Source of the DNA: Rathayibacter sp. Leaf185
GTDB taxonomy: Bacteria; Actinomycetota; Actinomycetes; Actinomycetales; Microbacteriaceae
Direction of reading: 5' to 3'
Length of the DNA: 64,000 nt
Assembly: GCF_001423885.1 (NCBI RefSeq)
Contig: NZ_LMPP01000004.1
Span: 248,001 to 312,000, forward strand
In this document: piece by piece, positions 26,191 to 34,231 of the stretch
Layout: each line of letters opens with the position of its first letter
How positions within the stretch are numbered: position 1 is the first letter of the stretch
Notes under the pieces: generated by a model
Told to the model about the DNA's origin: nothing
The model's input: only the letters and a program-made list of their open reading frames with translations
Database searches by the model: none
Position numbers and translations under genes: made by a program

Positions 26191-27440
26191 CGCGCGCCCC
26201 CGTAGACCTCGTAGGCACCCGCGACTCCGCCGCCCGGGGCCACGGAGGCGCCTGCGCGCCGCAGGACCGCCTCCAGAGCCGCGAGCGTGGTCAGCACCGC
26301 ATCGGTGCGTGCGTTGTAGCCCATCGTGCCGATGCGCCAGACCTTGCCGTGCAGCGGGCCGAAGGAGGTGCCGATCTCGATGCCGAAATCGGTCAGCATC
26401 TCGCCGCGCACCGCGTCGCCGTTCACGCCCTCGGGGATGTGCACCGCGACGACGTTGTTCATCTTGTGCGCGACGTCGCCGAAGACCTCGAGCCCGAGGC
26501 CGCGGACGCCGGCGAGCATCGCCGCGCCGTGCAGCACGTGGCGCTCGACCGTGGCGTCGAGACCCTCCTCGACGATGATGCGCGCGCACTCGCGGGCACC
26601 GAACAGCATCGTGGTCGCCTCGGTGTGGTGGTTGAGCCGACGCGGGCCCCAGTAGTCGAAGATCATGCCGAGGTCGAAGTAGTTCGAGCGGATCGGGTGC
26701 GCGTTCACGGCGTCTCCCGCGTCGCGGATGCCCGCCTCGATGGACTTGCGCGACTCGATCACCGCGACGGCCTTCTCCGAGAAGGTCGCCGGCGCCGAGC
26801 CCGAGGGACCGCCGAGGCACTTCTGCAGACCGGCCGTGACCGCGTCGAGCCCGAGCTCGTCGGCGTGGAAGACGTTGCCCGCGAGCGAGGCGGTGACGTC
26901 GGTGTAGAAGAGCACGCCGTGCTTGTCGCACAGCGCGCCGAGCTCCTCGAGCGGCTGCGCCATCGTCGTCGAGGTGTCGCCGTGCACGACCGCGAGCACC
27001 TTCGGGCGCACGCGCTCGATCGCCTCGGCGATGACCGAGACCGGGAACACCTGTCCCCACTCGGCCTCGATCACGTGCACCTCGGCTCCGCAGCGCTCGG
27101 CGATCTCGCGGAGGAGGTGCCCGAAGCGCCCGAAGACCGGCACGAGGACGCGGTCGCCCGGCTCGAGCATCGACACGAGCGCCGCCTCGATGCCGGCGCG
27201 GCTGGTGCCGTCGACGAGCAGCGTCTTCTCGTTGGCGGTGTCGAAGACGCGGCGGTAGAGCTCCTGCGTCTCGTTCATGTAAGCGGTCATCGCCGGGTCG
27301 TACTGGCCGACGAGCTGCGCTGACATCGCGCGCAGGACGCGCGGATCCGCATTGATCGGGCCCGGGCCCATCAGCAGCCGTGGCGGCGGGTCGATCGGGA
27401 GGAACGTCGAGGGCGCGGGCACGGACGGGATGGCAACCAC
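26187..27440 (-). CDS. pucG: Ureidoglycine-glyoxylate / alanine-glyoxylate aminotransferase (PucG-like)
   Basis: PucG-type enzymes move the amino group of ureidoglycine to glyoxylate, giving oxalurate and glycine. The 417-residue class-V PLP protein has LMGPGPINADPRVLRAMSAQLVGQYDP, LLVDGTSRAGIEAAL, VVHGDTSTTMAQPL, YTDVTASLAGN and the PLP lysine in GLQKCLGGPSG near residue 206. It stands first in the operon with allC, which makes ureidoglycine. The start is given as GTG 27440; GTG 27422 is possible and neither has a good ribosome site. Plain alanine- or serine-glyoxylate transamination cannot be ruled out. Confidence 0.85.
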   Translation of the reverse strand: MVAIPSVPAPSTFLPIDPPPRLLMGPGPINADPRVLRAMSAQLVGQYDPAMTAYMNETQELYRRVFDTANEKTLLVDGTSRAGIEAALVSMLEPGDRVLVPVFGRFGHLLREIAERCGAEVHVIEAEWGQVFPVSVIAEAIERVRPKVLAVVHGDTSTTMAQPLEELGALCDKHGVLFYTDVTASLAGNVFHADELGLDAVTAGLQKCLGGPSGSAPATFSEKAVAVIESRKSIEAGIRDAGDAVNAHPIRSNYFDLGMIFDYWGPRRLNHHTEATTMLFGARECARIIVEEGLDATVERHVLHGAAMLAGVRGLGLEVFGDVAHKMNNVVAVHIPEGVNGDAVRGEMLTDFGIEIGTSFGPLHGKVWRIGTMGYNARTDAVLTTLAALEAVLRRAGASVAPGGGVAGAYEVYGGAR

Positions 27441-27501
27441 CTCTTCACAGACGGACGGGCAGAGAAAAACCTGTTTCAGTCGCCCATCCTACGCAACAGA
27501 C

Positions 27502-27517
27502 GTTTCTCGGGTGTTTC
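27502..27517 (-). promoter_or_regulatory. Candidate GlnR-type nitrogen box, aminotransferase-allC operon
   Basis: The minus strand reads GAAAC-ACCCGA-GAAAC. With flanks it shares about 18 of 20 bases with the site at 43286. It lies 62 bp upstream of the pucG start. A third tGAAAC occurs at 27473, not in 11-bp phase. Confidence 0.55.
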
Positions 27518-27530
27518 GAGTTCCACCTCC

Positions 27531-27767
27531 TTGGCCGACACGTATCACCTCGGTCTTCGCGTGCGAGCACACCGGAAGCTGCCGCTCGTCGTGCGCATGG
27601 TTCGCCAGGCTTCCGTGCCTGACGGCGTGGCGAGCAAAATTTCGCTCACATTCCACGAGGACGCAAGTTCAATCGTCCTCGGTGCCAACCCAGCTGGGTC
27701 GGATCCAAAGTGGTCGAAGTCCTGGAACTATCTGCCTCATTACAAGATTCTGTGGGACAGTAACTGA
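27531..27767 (+). CDS. Possible small protein or gene remnant before the OLD-family gene
   Basis: This open frame of 78 codons begins with TTG at 27531, or GTG 27561 or ATG 27597, none with a ribosome site. It stops one base before the ATG of the OLD-type gene. Its C-terminal half (SKISLTFHEDASSIVLGANP, then PKWSKSWNYLPHYKILW) looks protein-like rather than random. I recognise no family. It could be a small partner of the nuclease, the 3' remnant of a larger gene brought in with the island, or non-coding. Together with the GlnR box it fills the 328-bp gap 27441-27768. Confidence 0.3.
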   Translation: MADTYHLGLRVRAHRKLPLVVRMVRQASVPDGVASKISLTFHEDASSIVLGANPAGSDPKWSKSWNYLPHYKILWDSN

Positions 27768-27768
27768 C

Positions 27769-29595
27769 ATGGCCACCAACTGGGAACAAGAACTCGCCGC
27801 AGCCGTTGGAGCTCAGAATCCAGAGTGGCTGAGTGGCGACTCGGAAAAGTTTAAATTTGCACTAAATCGGATTCGACTGAAGAATGGTCAACATATAGAC
27901 ATCCACCCGTCTGGGGTAACGGCAATCGTCGGCTCAAACAACGCGGGTAAATCAACTATTCTTCGAGAGCTTGTCGAGTTACTCAGCCACCAGCCTGGGT
28001 ATTCCATGCCCAAAAGATTAGTCGTCGATGGGCTCGATCTTGTGAAGGCTGGCGAGGCTCGCGACTTGGTCTCGTGGTTGGGGAAGAATGCAAGTTTCCT
28101 TCGACCGAGCACCGGCAATTCCATGGTTGGATTTCAAAGATCTACTAGCGGTCAAGCCAGCATATTCGGTCTAACCCAGGGCTGGGTGGCCTCACCTGAC
28201 GAACTTGGGCAGCTTTCCAGTTTTCTTTGCTTCTACGGCAATGCTCAGGGGAGATTTGCCGTTGGAGGCGCGATCGAGATGCGAGACGCGCCGGGCGACC
28301 CACCGACGCACCCTGTGCACCACTTGCAGGACAACAAGGAGATGCTGAATGAACTAAGTCGGATCTCAGAGAAGAGCTTTCGAAGTCCTCTGACCCTTGA
28401 CCCCCTCGGACGCACAGTCCGCCTTCGAACTGGTTCAATCGCTGCAGAAACTCCGCGAATTGACGAGATTTCAGAATCTTATCGCGAAGCGATGATCGCA
28501 CTACGCCCGCTTGACGAGCAGGGTGACGGAATGCGCAGCATGTTTGGTCAACTTCTTCCGGTTGTGACGGCCACTTACCCTCTCATCCTGCTCGATGAGC
28601 CAGAGGCCTTCCTTCATCCTCCTCAGGCCCACGCATTAGGAGTTGAACTTGGACATCTCGCTGTCGCCCGAAAAATTCAAATCATTGTCGCAACACATGA
28701 TCGGAATCTCCTCTCAGGCCTCCTCGAATCTCAAGTAGACGTCTCGGTGGTTCGCCTCAGCAGAAAGCAGGAGTCGACCTATGCCAGTCAGCTCGAGGCT
28801 TCTCAGCTCAGAAACCTTTGGGCCGACTCAGTGCTTCGTTACACGAATGTGCTCGACGGGCTGTTTCACCAACTCGTGATTCTGGCAGAAGCAGAGGGCG
28901 ACTGCGCCTTCCTCGCCGCGGCTCTCGATTCTTCACCAGACAAATTACTCGGTGACTTGCCTCGCAGCGAAGTACTCTTTCTTCCCACCGGCGGAAAAGA
29001 TGGTATTCCGAAGGTCGCCGAAGCCCTACAAGCAGTTCAGGTACCCATGGTTGCCGCTCCGGATCTGGACGTACTTTCCGACAAAGCAAAATGCGCAATT
29101 TTGGTTAGATCTCTTGGTTCGACCTGGACCGAGAGAATGGACCAATTATGGGATCAAGCAACAAACAATATTCGAACGAAAAAGGAACCGGCGACCATTG
29201 GCGATGTGCTCGATGCCTTAAGCTCATTACTAGGCGAGTCGCGCACAGAGCCTTTTACGTCCGACGTTGCCGAGCGAGCGCGTGCCCAGCTTCGGTCATC
29301 CGCGTCACCTTGGGCGGAAGTGAAGGACCATGGAGTATCTGCCTTTAAGGGCGAAGCCTATACGGCTGCAGTCGCTCTTCTGGAGCTTCTTGAAACAGTC
29401 GGGGTTGTGCTGGTTAGAGAGGGCGAACTCGAGCGCCTGGCACCCGAAGTTGCCGTCCGGAAAGGTGCTGGCTGGTTGCAGGCAGCACTTGATCGTGGTG
29501 CACAGTCAAATCAATTAACGCAGGGCCACCTGGCGCGGATAATAGAAGCCGGCAAACTTGCGAGAAACCGTTCGATCCCGGTCGATAACGGGTGA
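27769..29595 (+). CDS. OLD-family ATPase/TOPRIM nuclease (candidate phage defence)
   Basis: The 608-residue protein has an AAA/ABC-type ATPase followed by a TOPRIM-like domain. Walker A is GSNNAGKST (about residues 55-63), Walker B is LILLDEPEAFLHP (near 272) and a switch His lies in VATHDRNLL (near 308). From about 368 the nuclease-like part reads VILAEAEGDCAFLAAAL, then FLPTGGKDGIPKV and AAPDLDVLSD, giving the Glu and DxD pattern of TOPRIM enzymes. OLD proteins are nucleases, some acting against phages. Base composition and codon use are much less GC-rich than all neighbours, marking recent transfer. No UvrD-like Gabija partner follows, so it appears solitary. Confidence 0.82.
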   Translation: MATNWEQELAAAVGAQNPEWLSGDSEKFKFALNRIRLKNGQHIDIHPSGVTAIVGSNNAGKSTILRELVELLSHQPGYSMPKRLVVDGLDLVKAGEARDLVSWLGKNASFLRPSTGNSMVGFQRSTSGQASIFGLTQGWVASPDELGQLSSFLCFYGNAQGRFAVGGAIEMRDAPGDPPTHPVHHLQDNKEMLNELSRISEKSFRSPLTLDPLGRTVRLRTGSIAAETPRIDEISESYREAMIALRPLDEQGDGMRSMFGQLLPVVTATYPLILLDEPEAFLHPPQAHALGVELGHLAVARKIQIIVATHDRNLLSGLLESQVDVSVVRLSRKQESTYASQLEASQLRNLWADSVLRYTNVLDGLFHQLVILAEAEGDCAFLAAALDSSPDKLLGDLPRSEVLFLPTGGKDGIPKVAEALQAVQVPMVAAPDLDVLSDKAKCAILVRSLGSTWTERMDQLWDQATNNIRTKKEPATIGDVLDALSSLLGESRTEPFTSDVAERARAQLRSSASPWAEVKDHGVSAFKGEAYTAAVALLELLETVGVVLVREGELERLAPEVAVRKGAGWLQAALDRGAQSNQLTQGHLARIIEAGKLARNRSIPVDNG

Positions 29596-29613
29596 ACTTT
29601 TGACACCTCTATC

Positions 29614-29629
29614 GCAGAGAGTGCTCTGC
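29614..29629. terminator. Small hairpin after the OLD-family gene
   Basis: GCAGAG and CTCTGC form a perfect 6-bp stem with a 4-base loop, 19 bases after the stop. There is no T-run, so its role as terminator is weakly supported. Confidence 0.3.
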
Positions 29630-29696
29630 ATGTCCCTAACCGGGAACGCGGACGGAGGGGGCGCCGCTCCGGTGTCTCTTCAGTTCGTGTAGCGAG

Positions 29697-31226
29697 CTAT
29701 AAATTAGCCACAATACTGACCGCCACCTCGAGCAGCGCCAGATCCGCCCCGCGCGGCCCCACGAGGCACAGCCCCACCGGCTTCCTGTCGACCACCAACC
29801 GCGGCACCGACAGCGCCGGATACCCGCCGATCCCCGCGAGGCACGTCAGCCCGAGCGTCGCCGTCCGCGCCGCATCGATGACCTCGGCCGACGCGTCCAG
29901 CGCCGGCGCGACCGACGACGCCGACGGCAGCAGCAGCACCCGCCGCCCGAGCGCCGTGTCCAGCGCGTCCCTGAACTCCGCCAGCCTCCCCCGCGCCGCG
30001 TCCTCCGTCGCCTCGTCCACCCGCGACGCCGCGTCGAACCGCGCCTGCACGTCGTCCGCCAGCACCCCGGGATGCGCAGCGACCCACTCACCGTCCGACG
30101 CCCACGCCTCCGCCGCCTGCACCAGCCGGAACGCCTCGAACATCTCCGCCACCGGCGGCAGCTCGACACGCTCCACCTCGAGCCCGTCCAGCACCGCCGA
30201 GAACGCCGCACGCACGCCCGGATCCACCTGCTCGAGCAGCGCCTCCGCCACCACGAAGCCGCCGACACTCTCCGAAGCCGCCCCCGCCAGCCCGACCGCC
30301 GCCACCCGCCGCAGCGTCGCGAGGTCGCGGGTCAGCCAGCCGACCGTGTCGAAGCTCGGCGCCAGCGGCAGCAGCCCCGCCACCGGAACCGCCCCGTGCG
30401 TCGTCCGCAGCCCCCACAGCCCCTGGTACGACGCGGGCACCCGGATCGATCCCGCCGTGTCCGTCGCCAGCCCGACCGACGCCTGCCCGAGCGACACCGC
30501 CGTCGCCGGCCCGCTCGAGGAGCCCCCGGGGATCGCGCCGGGCACCGCCGGGTTGGGCGGCGTCCCGTAGCCGGAGTTGCGTCCCGCGATGCTGTACGCG
30601 AACTCGTCGGTCTGGGCGATCCCGCGCACCGAGGCTCCCGCGTCGAGCAGCATCGCCACGGCCGGAGCGGTCGTCGTCTCGAGCGGAGCCTCCGTCAGCC
30701 GCACCGGGATCCCCGCGCCGATCCGCTGCCCCTCGATCGCGAAGAGATCCTTGACCGCGACATCGAGGCCGTCGAGTGCTCCGGAGGCGGCAGCAGGCAC
30801 GAGCGGTGCCCCGACGGCCCGCCAGACCCGCGGGTCCAGGGCCGGCGCGGGCGCCTGCACCTGAGCGGCGCGCACCCTCCAGACCCGGTCCTCGCGCACC
30901 CACAGCTGGGTGACCAGGCCCCGTCCACCCCGCGCCGGCACGTTCACCGTGACGACCAGCGCCGTGTCGGCGCCGACCGCGCGCACGTGCAGTTCGGCCA
31001 GGGCGCGCGGAGGCGTCCCGCCCCGCCTCCCGCGGAACCCGGTGATCGCCTCGTGCCCCACGAGCAGCCCGGAGGAGTCACCGCGCAGCGTCGTCGGCGC
31101 GCGGACGAACGCGTCGGCGAGGGCCGGCACGTCGTCGGCCGCCAGCGCCGCCTCGTACGCCTCGACGGCGTCGACGAGGCCGTCGGGAAGCTCGCCCTCG
31201 AGCGAGGTCACCCGCGGGTCAGTCAT
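29697..31226 (-). CDS. Amidase-signature hydrolase with N-terminal AtzH-like domain
   Basis: Residues 1-125 form a SnoaL/AtzH-like domain (VEAYEAALAADDVPALADAFV, then GHEAITGFRGRRGG). Residues 130-509 are an amidase-signature enzyme with the catalytic Lys in DVAVKDLFAIEG, the Ser pair in PGGSSSGPATAVS and the nucleophile region GLATDTAGSIRVPAS. Similar fusions are linked to allophanate- or carboxybiuret-type hydrolysis. The last codons (SIVANL) are AT-rich, unlike the rest, where the gene meets the transferred island, so its 3' end seems rebuilt. The start overlaps the formamidase gene by 8 bp, making one operon under a GlnR-type box. The natural substrate is unknown; oxalurate or another carbamoyl compound is possible. 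Confidence 0.82.
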   Translation of the reverse strand: MTDPRVTSLEGELPDGLVDAVEAYEAALAADDVPALADAFVRAPTTLRGDSSGLLVGHEAITGFRGRRGGTPPRALAELHVRAVGADTALVVTVNVPARGGRGLVTQLWVREDRVWRVRAAQVQAPAPALDPRVWRAVGAPLVPAAASGALDGLDVAVKDLFAIEGQRIGAGIPVRLTEAPLETTTAPAVAMLLDAGASVRGIAQTDEFAYSIAGRNSGYGTPPNPAVPGAIPGGSSSGPATAVSLGQASVGLATDTAGSIRVPASYQGLWGLRTTHGAVPVAGLLPLAPSFDTVGWLTRDLATLRRVAAVGLAGAASESVGGFVVAEALLEQVDPGVRAAFSAVLDGLEVERVELPPVAEMFEAFRLVQAAEAWASDGEWVAAHPGVLADDVQARFDAASRVDEATEDAARGRLAEFRDALDTALGRRVLLLPSASSVAPALDASAEVIDAARTATLGLTCLAGIGGYPALSVPRLVVDRKPVGLCLVGPRGADLALLEVAVSIVANL

Positions 31227-32310
31227 CGAAGTCCGCCGTCCGCACGCGGGCGTGCACGCCCTTCACCAGATCGACGACCTGGGAGATGTTGAAGTCGGTC
31301 GCAGCGCTCAGGTACGCGTAGGCGAGGCTCGCATCCATGCCGTAGCGGGCCTGGAGCAGCGCGATCGCGGCGCGCACGCAGTTCTGCACCGCCACGTCGA
31401 GGTCCTCGTCCATGCCGGTCGGCACGAGGAACTCGCTCGTCTCGCCGAGCGGTCCGACGAGCGCGCCGAACTCCGCCAGCGCCTCCGACTGCGGCACGAC
31501 CTCGAAGCGCACCCGCACGCGCAGGCTCGCCTCCATCGCCGTCAGCGCGACCTCGCCGTCGCCCTGCGCGAAGTGCGGGTCGCCGACGTACGCGAGCGCA
31601 CCCTCGACCTGCACCGGCAGGTAGAGGCTCGCCCCCGCGGTGAGCAGCGAGATGTCGATGTTGCCGCCGTGCGCCCCCGGAGGAACGGAGTGCGGCCGCA
31701 CGTCGCCCGCCACCGCGACGCCCATGATCCCGAGGAACGGGTGCAGCTCGAACCGAGCCGAGCGCTCGCCTCCCGGTACCAGGGGCAGCACCCCACGCCG
31801 CACGCCGTCAGCCCCGTCCTCGACCCGCGCGAACGCGCTGAACGGCCCGGCCTGCAGCGGGTACTCTCCCGGCAGCGCGCCGCGCCCGTGCCGGTTCGAG
31901 ATCACTCCGTAGGGCACGCGCGGCTCGGCCTCGAGCAGCGTCATCTTCAGCAGATCGCCCGGCAGCGCCCCGCGCACGGCGATCGGCCCGGTGACCACGT
32001 GCGGACCGTCGACCGCCGTGTCGCGGAACGGCCCGGAGGCGGCGAGCTCGATCGCATCGCGCAGCACGCCCTCGGGGGCCACGCCGTGCCCGCCGAAGAA
32101 GGCGATAGGGTCGCGGCCCTGATCCTCCAGGACCCCCTCGTGGCTGAGGGTGTCGATGATCACCTCGGTGCCGGAGTCGATCGACAGCACCGGTCGGTCG
32201 GCCGCGCACGGCAGCCGCCCCCAGAGCACCGACCGCGGGCCCGCCGCGAGGTACTCGACCCCATCGGGCACCGATTCACCGGGCTGGACCGCCCACTCCG
32301 CCTGCAGCAT
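31219..32310 (-). CDS. Acetamidase/formamidase family protein
   Basis: The 363-residue protein releases ammonia from short amides. Family marks are VLSIDSGTEVIIDTLSHEG, GHGVAPEGVLRDA, DGPHVVTGPIAVRGALPGDLLKM, FLGIMGVAVAG and PPGAHGGNIDISLLTAGASLYLPVQVEGALAYVGDPHFAQGDGEV. The C-terminal DFNISQVVDLVKGVHARV is also typical. The ATG at 32310 begins MLQAEWAVQPGES. It is co-transcribed with the AtzH-amidase fusion; a GlnR-type box lies 60 bp upstream. The exact amide is not known. Confidence 0.88.
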   Translation of the reverse strand: MLQAEWAVQPGESVPDGVEYLAAGPRSVLWGRLPCAADRPVLSIDSGTEVIIDTLSHEGVLEDQGRDPIAFFGGHGVAPEGVLRDAIELAASGPFRDTAVDGPHVVTGPIAVRGALPGDLLKMTLLEAEPRVPYGVISNRHGRGALPGEYPLQAGPFSAFARVEDGADGVRRGVLPLVPGGERSARFELHPFLGIMGVAVAGDVRPHSVPPGAHGGNIDISLLTAGASLYLPVQVEGALAYVGDPHFAQGDGEVALTAMEASLRVRVRFEVVPQSEALAEFGALVGPLGETSEFLVPTGMDEDLDVAVQNCVRAAIALLQARYGMDASLAYAYLSAATDFNISQVVDLVKGVHARVRTADFDD

Positions 32311-32369
32311 CCGCCGCCGCCTTCCCGCGCGGGTCCGCCCCGCGATCGCTTCGAGGCTAGCGGCGCCGT

Positions 32370-32385
32370 GTTTCGGCCCCGTGGC
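32370..32385 (-). promoter_or_regulatory. Candidate GlnR-type nitrogen box, formamidase operon
   Basis: The minus strand reads GCCAC-GGGGCC-GAAAC, which keeps AC-n9-AC and an exact GAAAC half-site, 60 bp upstream of the formamidase ATG. Confidence 0.4.
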
Positions 32386-32425
32386 GCATCCATGGCAGGA
32401 TCGGCGGCGCACCCCCTCCACCCCT

Positions 32426-32485
32426 CGCGACATGCCACTCGAGTACGCGACACGCGGGCGGAGGCGTACCGAAGTGGCATCTCGC
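32426..32485. repeat. Second, imperfect copy of the dispersed 24-bp hairpin
   Basis: The left arm (about 32427-32448) and right arm (32464-32485) match at 18 of 22 positions. The right arm is nearly identical to copy 1 at 14485-14508, while the left arm has diverged. It sits in the divergent gap between the formamidase and YoaK-like genes, where a terminator is not expected. Confidence 0.75.
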
Positions 32486-32508
32486 CCCCCTCCGACGACA
32501 GGACTCCC

Positions 32509-33216
32509 GTGTTCCGACGCCTGCGCACGCGCCCCGACAACGTCCACCTCGGGCTCATGCTCGCCCTGACCTTCTCGACCGGCATCATCGACGCCGTCGG
32601 CTATCTCGGGCTCGACCGCGTCTTCACGGGCAACATGACCGGCAACGTCGTCATCCTCGGCATGGCCCTTGCCGGAGCGGACGACCTCCCCGTCGTCGGC
32701 CCGATCATCGCGCTCGCCGGCTTCATGCTCGGCGCCGCGATCGGCGGCCGCGTCCTGCGCCCGGTGAAGGCCGGCTGGACCACCCGCTCCACCTGGCTCT
32801 TCACCGTCGTCGGCATCGTGATGGCCGTCCTGGCGATCGTCCTCGGAGTCGTCCCCGAGCACCCGGAGCCCCTCGCCCTCACGGTGACCGGCGTCCTCGG
32901 GCTCGCCATGGGACTCCAGGCCGCGACCGCCCGCCACATCGCCGTGAAGGACGTCACCACCGTCGTCGTCACCTCGACCATCACCGGCCTCGCCGCCGAC
33001 TCCCGCCTCGGCGGCGGCAAGGGCCAGCCCTGGTTCCGCCGCCTCACCGCGGTCGTGCTCATCGGAGCCGGCGCGGGCGTCGGCGCCCTCGCGCTGAACG
33101 TCGGCCTCTGGCTCGGCCTCGCGATCGCCGCCGCGATCACCCTGATCGCCTCCATCTTCGGCCACCTCGTGGCCCACGCGAAGCACGCGCCCGTCGCCGA
33201 GAAGGCCACCGCCTGA
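32509..33216 (+). CDS. YoaK/DUF1275-family membrane protein
   Basis: The 235-residue protein has about six hydrophobic membrane segments. The family signature is clear: LTFSTGIIDAVGYLGLDRVFTGNMTGNVVILGMALAG, then GLAMGLQAATARHIAVKDVTTVVVTSTITGLAADSRLGGG. The function of DUF1275 proteins is unknown. The GTG at 32509 has AGGA about six bases upstream; longer in-frame readings run through the hairpin and the opposite formamidase gene. It is convergent with mutM across a large hairpin. Confidence 0.88.
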   Translation: MFRRLRTRPDNVHLGLMLALTFSTGIIDAVGYLGLDRVFTGNMTGNVVILGMALAGADDLPVVGPIIALAGFMLGAAIGGRVLRPVKAGWTTRSTWLFTVVGIVMAVLAIVLGVVPEHPEPLALTVTGVLGLAMGLQAATARHIAVKDVTTVVVTSTITGLAADSRLGGGKGQPWFRRLTAVVLIGAGAGVGALALNVGLWLGLAIAAAITLIASIFGHLVAHAKHAPVAEKATA

Positions 33217-33244
33217 CTCTCCCGCCGCAGTCCGGCCCTCCCGA

Positions 33245-33305
33245 GGGAACCAGTTCGTGCCGAGACACCGCGCACACGACGGCGTCTCGGTGAGAACCGG
33301 TTCCC
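33245..33305. terminator. Bidirectional hairpin between the YoaK-like gene and mutM
   Basis: Arms 33245-33266 and 33284-33305 pair at 18 of 22 positions (outer GGGAACC with GGTTCCC, inner CCGAGAC with GTCTCGG). It fills the gap between the convergent genes and ends 12 bp from the mutM stop. No T-run is present. Confidence 0.6.
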
Positions 33306-33317
33306 ACGCGGAAGAGG

Positions 33318-34229
33318 TCAGTGCATCAGCTGCTGGCAGTGCGGGCAGAGGTGCGACGACCGGTTCATGAACGGCACCCGTACGATCGTCTCTCCGCAGC
33401 GCGGGCACGGCTTCCCCGTCTGCCCGTAGGCGTTCAGCGAATGCGAGAAGTAGCCCGAAGCCCCGTTCACATTCACGTACTGCGCGTCGAAGCTCGTGCC
33501 GCCCTCGGCCAGCGCACGCTCGAGCACCGAGCGCACCTCGGCGAACAGGCGGCGGATCCGCGCCTCGCCGAGCGACGAGCTCGGTCGCTCAGGATGCAGT
33601 TCGGCGGCCCACAGCGACTCGTCGGCGTAGATGTTGCCGACGCCGCTGACGAGGGTCTGGTCGAGCAGCGCGCGCTTGATGCCGCTGTTCCGCCTCCCCA
33701 GCACCGCGACCACGGCCGCGAGGTCGAAGAACGGGTCGAGCGGATCGCGGGCGATGTGCGCGACCTGCGACGGCACCGCCCGCAGCCAGTCGCCGGCGGA
33801 GGCGTCGTCCCCCGCGAATCCACCGGGCGCACCGTCGCTCGTGGGCACGAGCGCATCGATGGCCATGGAACCGAAGATCCGCTGATCGACGAAGTGCAGG
33901 GCGAGCTCGCCGTGATCGGGGTTCTCGATCGCGATCCGGATGCGGGTCAGCCGGGCCAGCGGTGCATCGGCGGTCCGCAGCAGCACCTGGCCGCTCATCC
34001 CGAGGTGCACGAGCAGCGCCTCGTCGCGCCCCGCGGGCAGCCACAGGAACTTGCCCCGCCGCACGGCACCCTGCAGCCGACGGCCGACCAGGAGCCGCTC
34101 GAACGGGTGCGCGTGCACGTGGCGCTTCAGCGAGCGCTCGTCGACGATCTCGACCCCGGTCACGAGCGAGCCCGTGACCGCCGGGGCGAGACCCGCGCGC
34201 ACCACCTCGACCTCGGGCAGCTCGGGCAC
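33318..34229 (-). CDS. mutM: Formamidopyrimidine-DNA glycosylase
   Basis: MutM/Fpg removes 8-oxoguanine and ring-opened purines from DNA and nicks the abasic site. The 303-residue protein starts (M)PELPEVEVVRAGL with the catalytic Pro and Glu next to the initiator. It has the conserved LVHLGMSGQ, HVHAHPFERL, the LLDQTLVSGVGNIYADESLW helix-hairpin region, and a C-terminal zinc finger CPRCGETIVRVPFMNRSSHLCPHCQ. The start is GTG at 34229, two bases after the rnc stop. smc is expected next but is displaced to base 1110. Confidence 0.95.
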   Translation of the reverse strand: MPELPEVEVVRAGLAPAVTGSLVTGVEIVDERSLKRHVHAHPFERLLVGRRLQGAVRRGKFLWLPAGRDEALLVHLGMSGQVLLRTADAPLARLTRIRIAIENPDHGELALHFVDQRIFGSMAIDALVPTSDGAPGGFAGDDASAGDWLRAVPSQVAHIARDPLDPFFDLAAVVAVLGRRNSGIKRALLDQTLVSGVGNIYADESLWAAELHPERPSSSLGEARIRRLFAEVRSVLERALAEGGTSFDAQYVNVNGASGYFSHSLNAYGQTGKPCPRCGETIVRVPFMNRSSHLCPHCQQLMH

Positions 34230-34231
34230 GG

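Noticed and set aside
27469-27480. A third GAAAC near the pucG nitrogen box as part of the operator
   Set aside because: Its distance from the other half-sites is not a multiple of 11 bp, unlike the uricase operator.
27352-27768. Longer N-terminus for the OLD-type protein starting at 27352
   Set aside because: That stretch lies over the start of pucG and its promoter, is Ser/Arg-rich without homology, and ATG 27769 begins the conserved protein.
27769-29595. The OLD-type gene as part of a Gabija system
   Set aside because: Gabija needs a UvrD-like helicase (GajB) next to the ATPase-TOPRIM gene; the next gene is an amidase on the other strand.
31219-33408. 729-residue extension of the formamidase protein
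   Set aside because: The extension is antisense to the YoaK-like gene and crosses the dispersed hairpin; the family protein begins at 32310.
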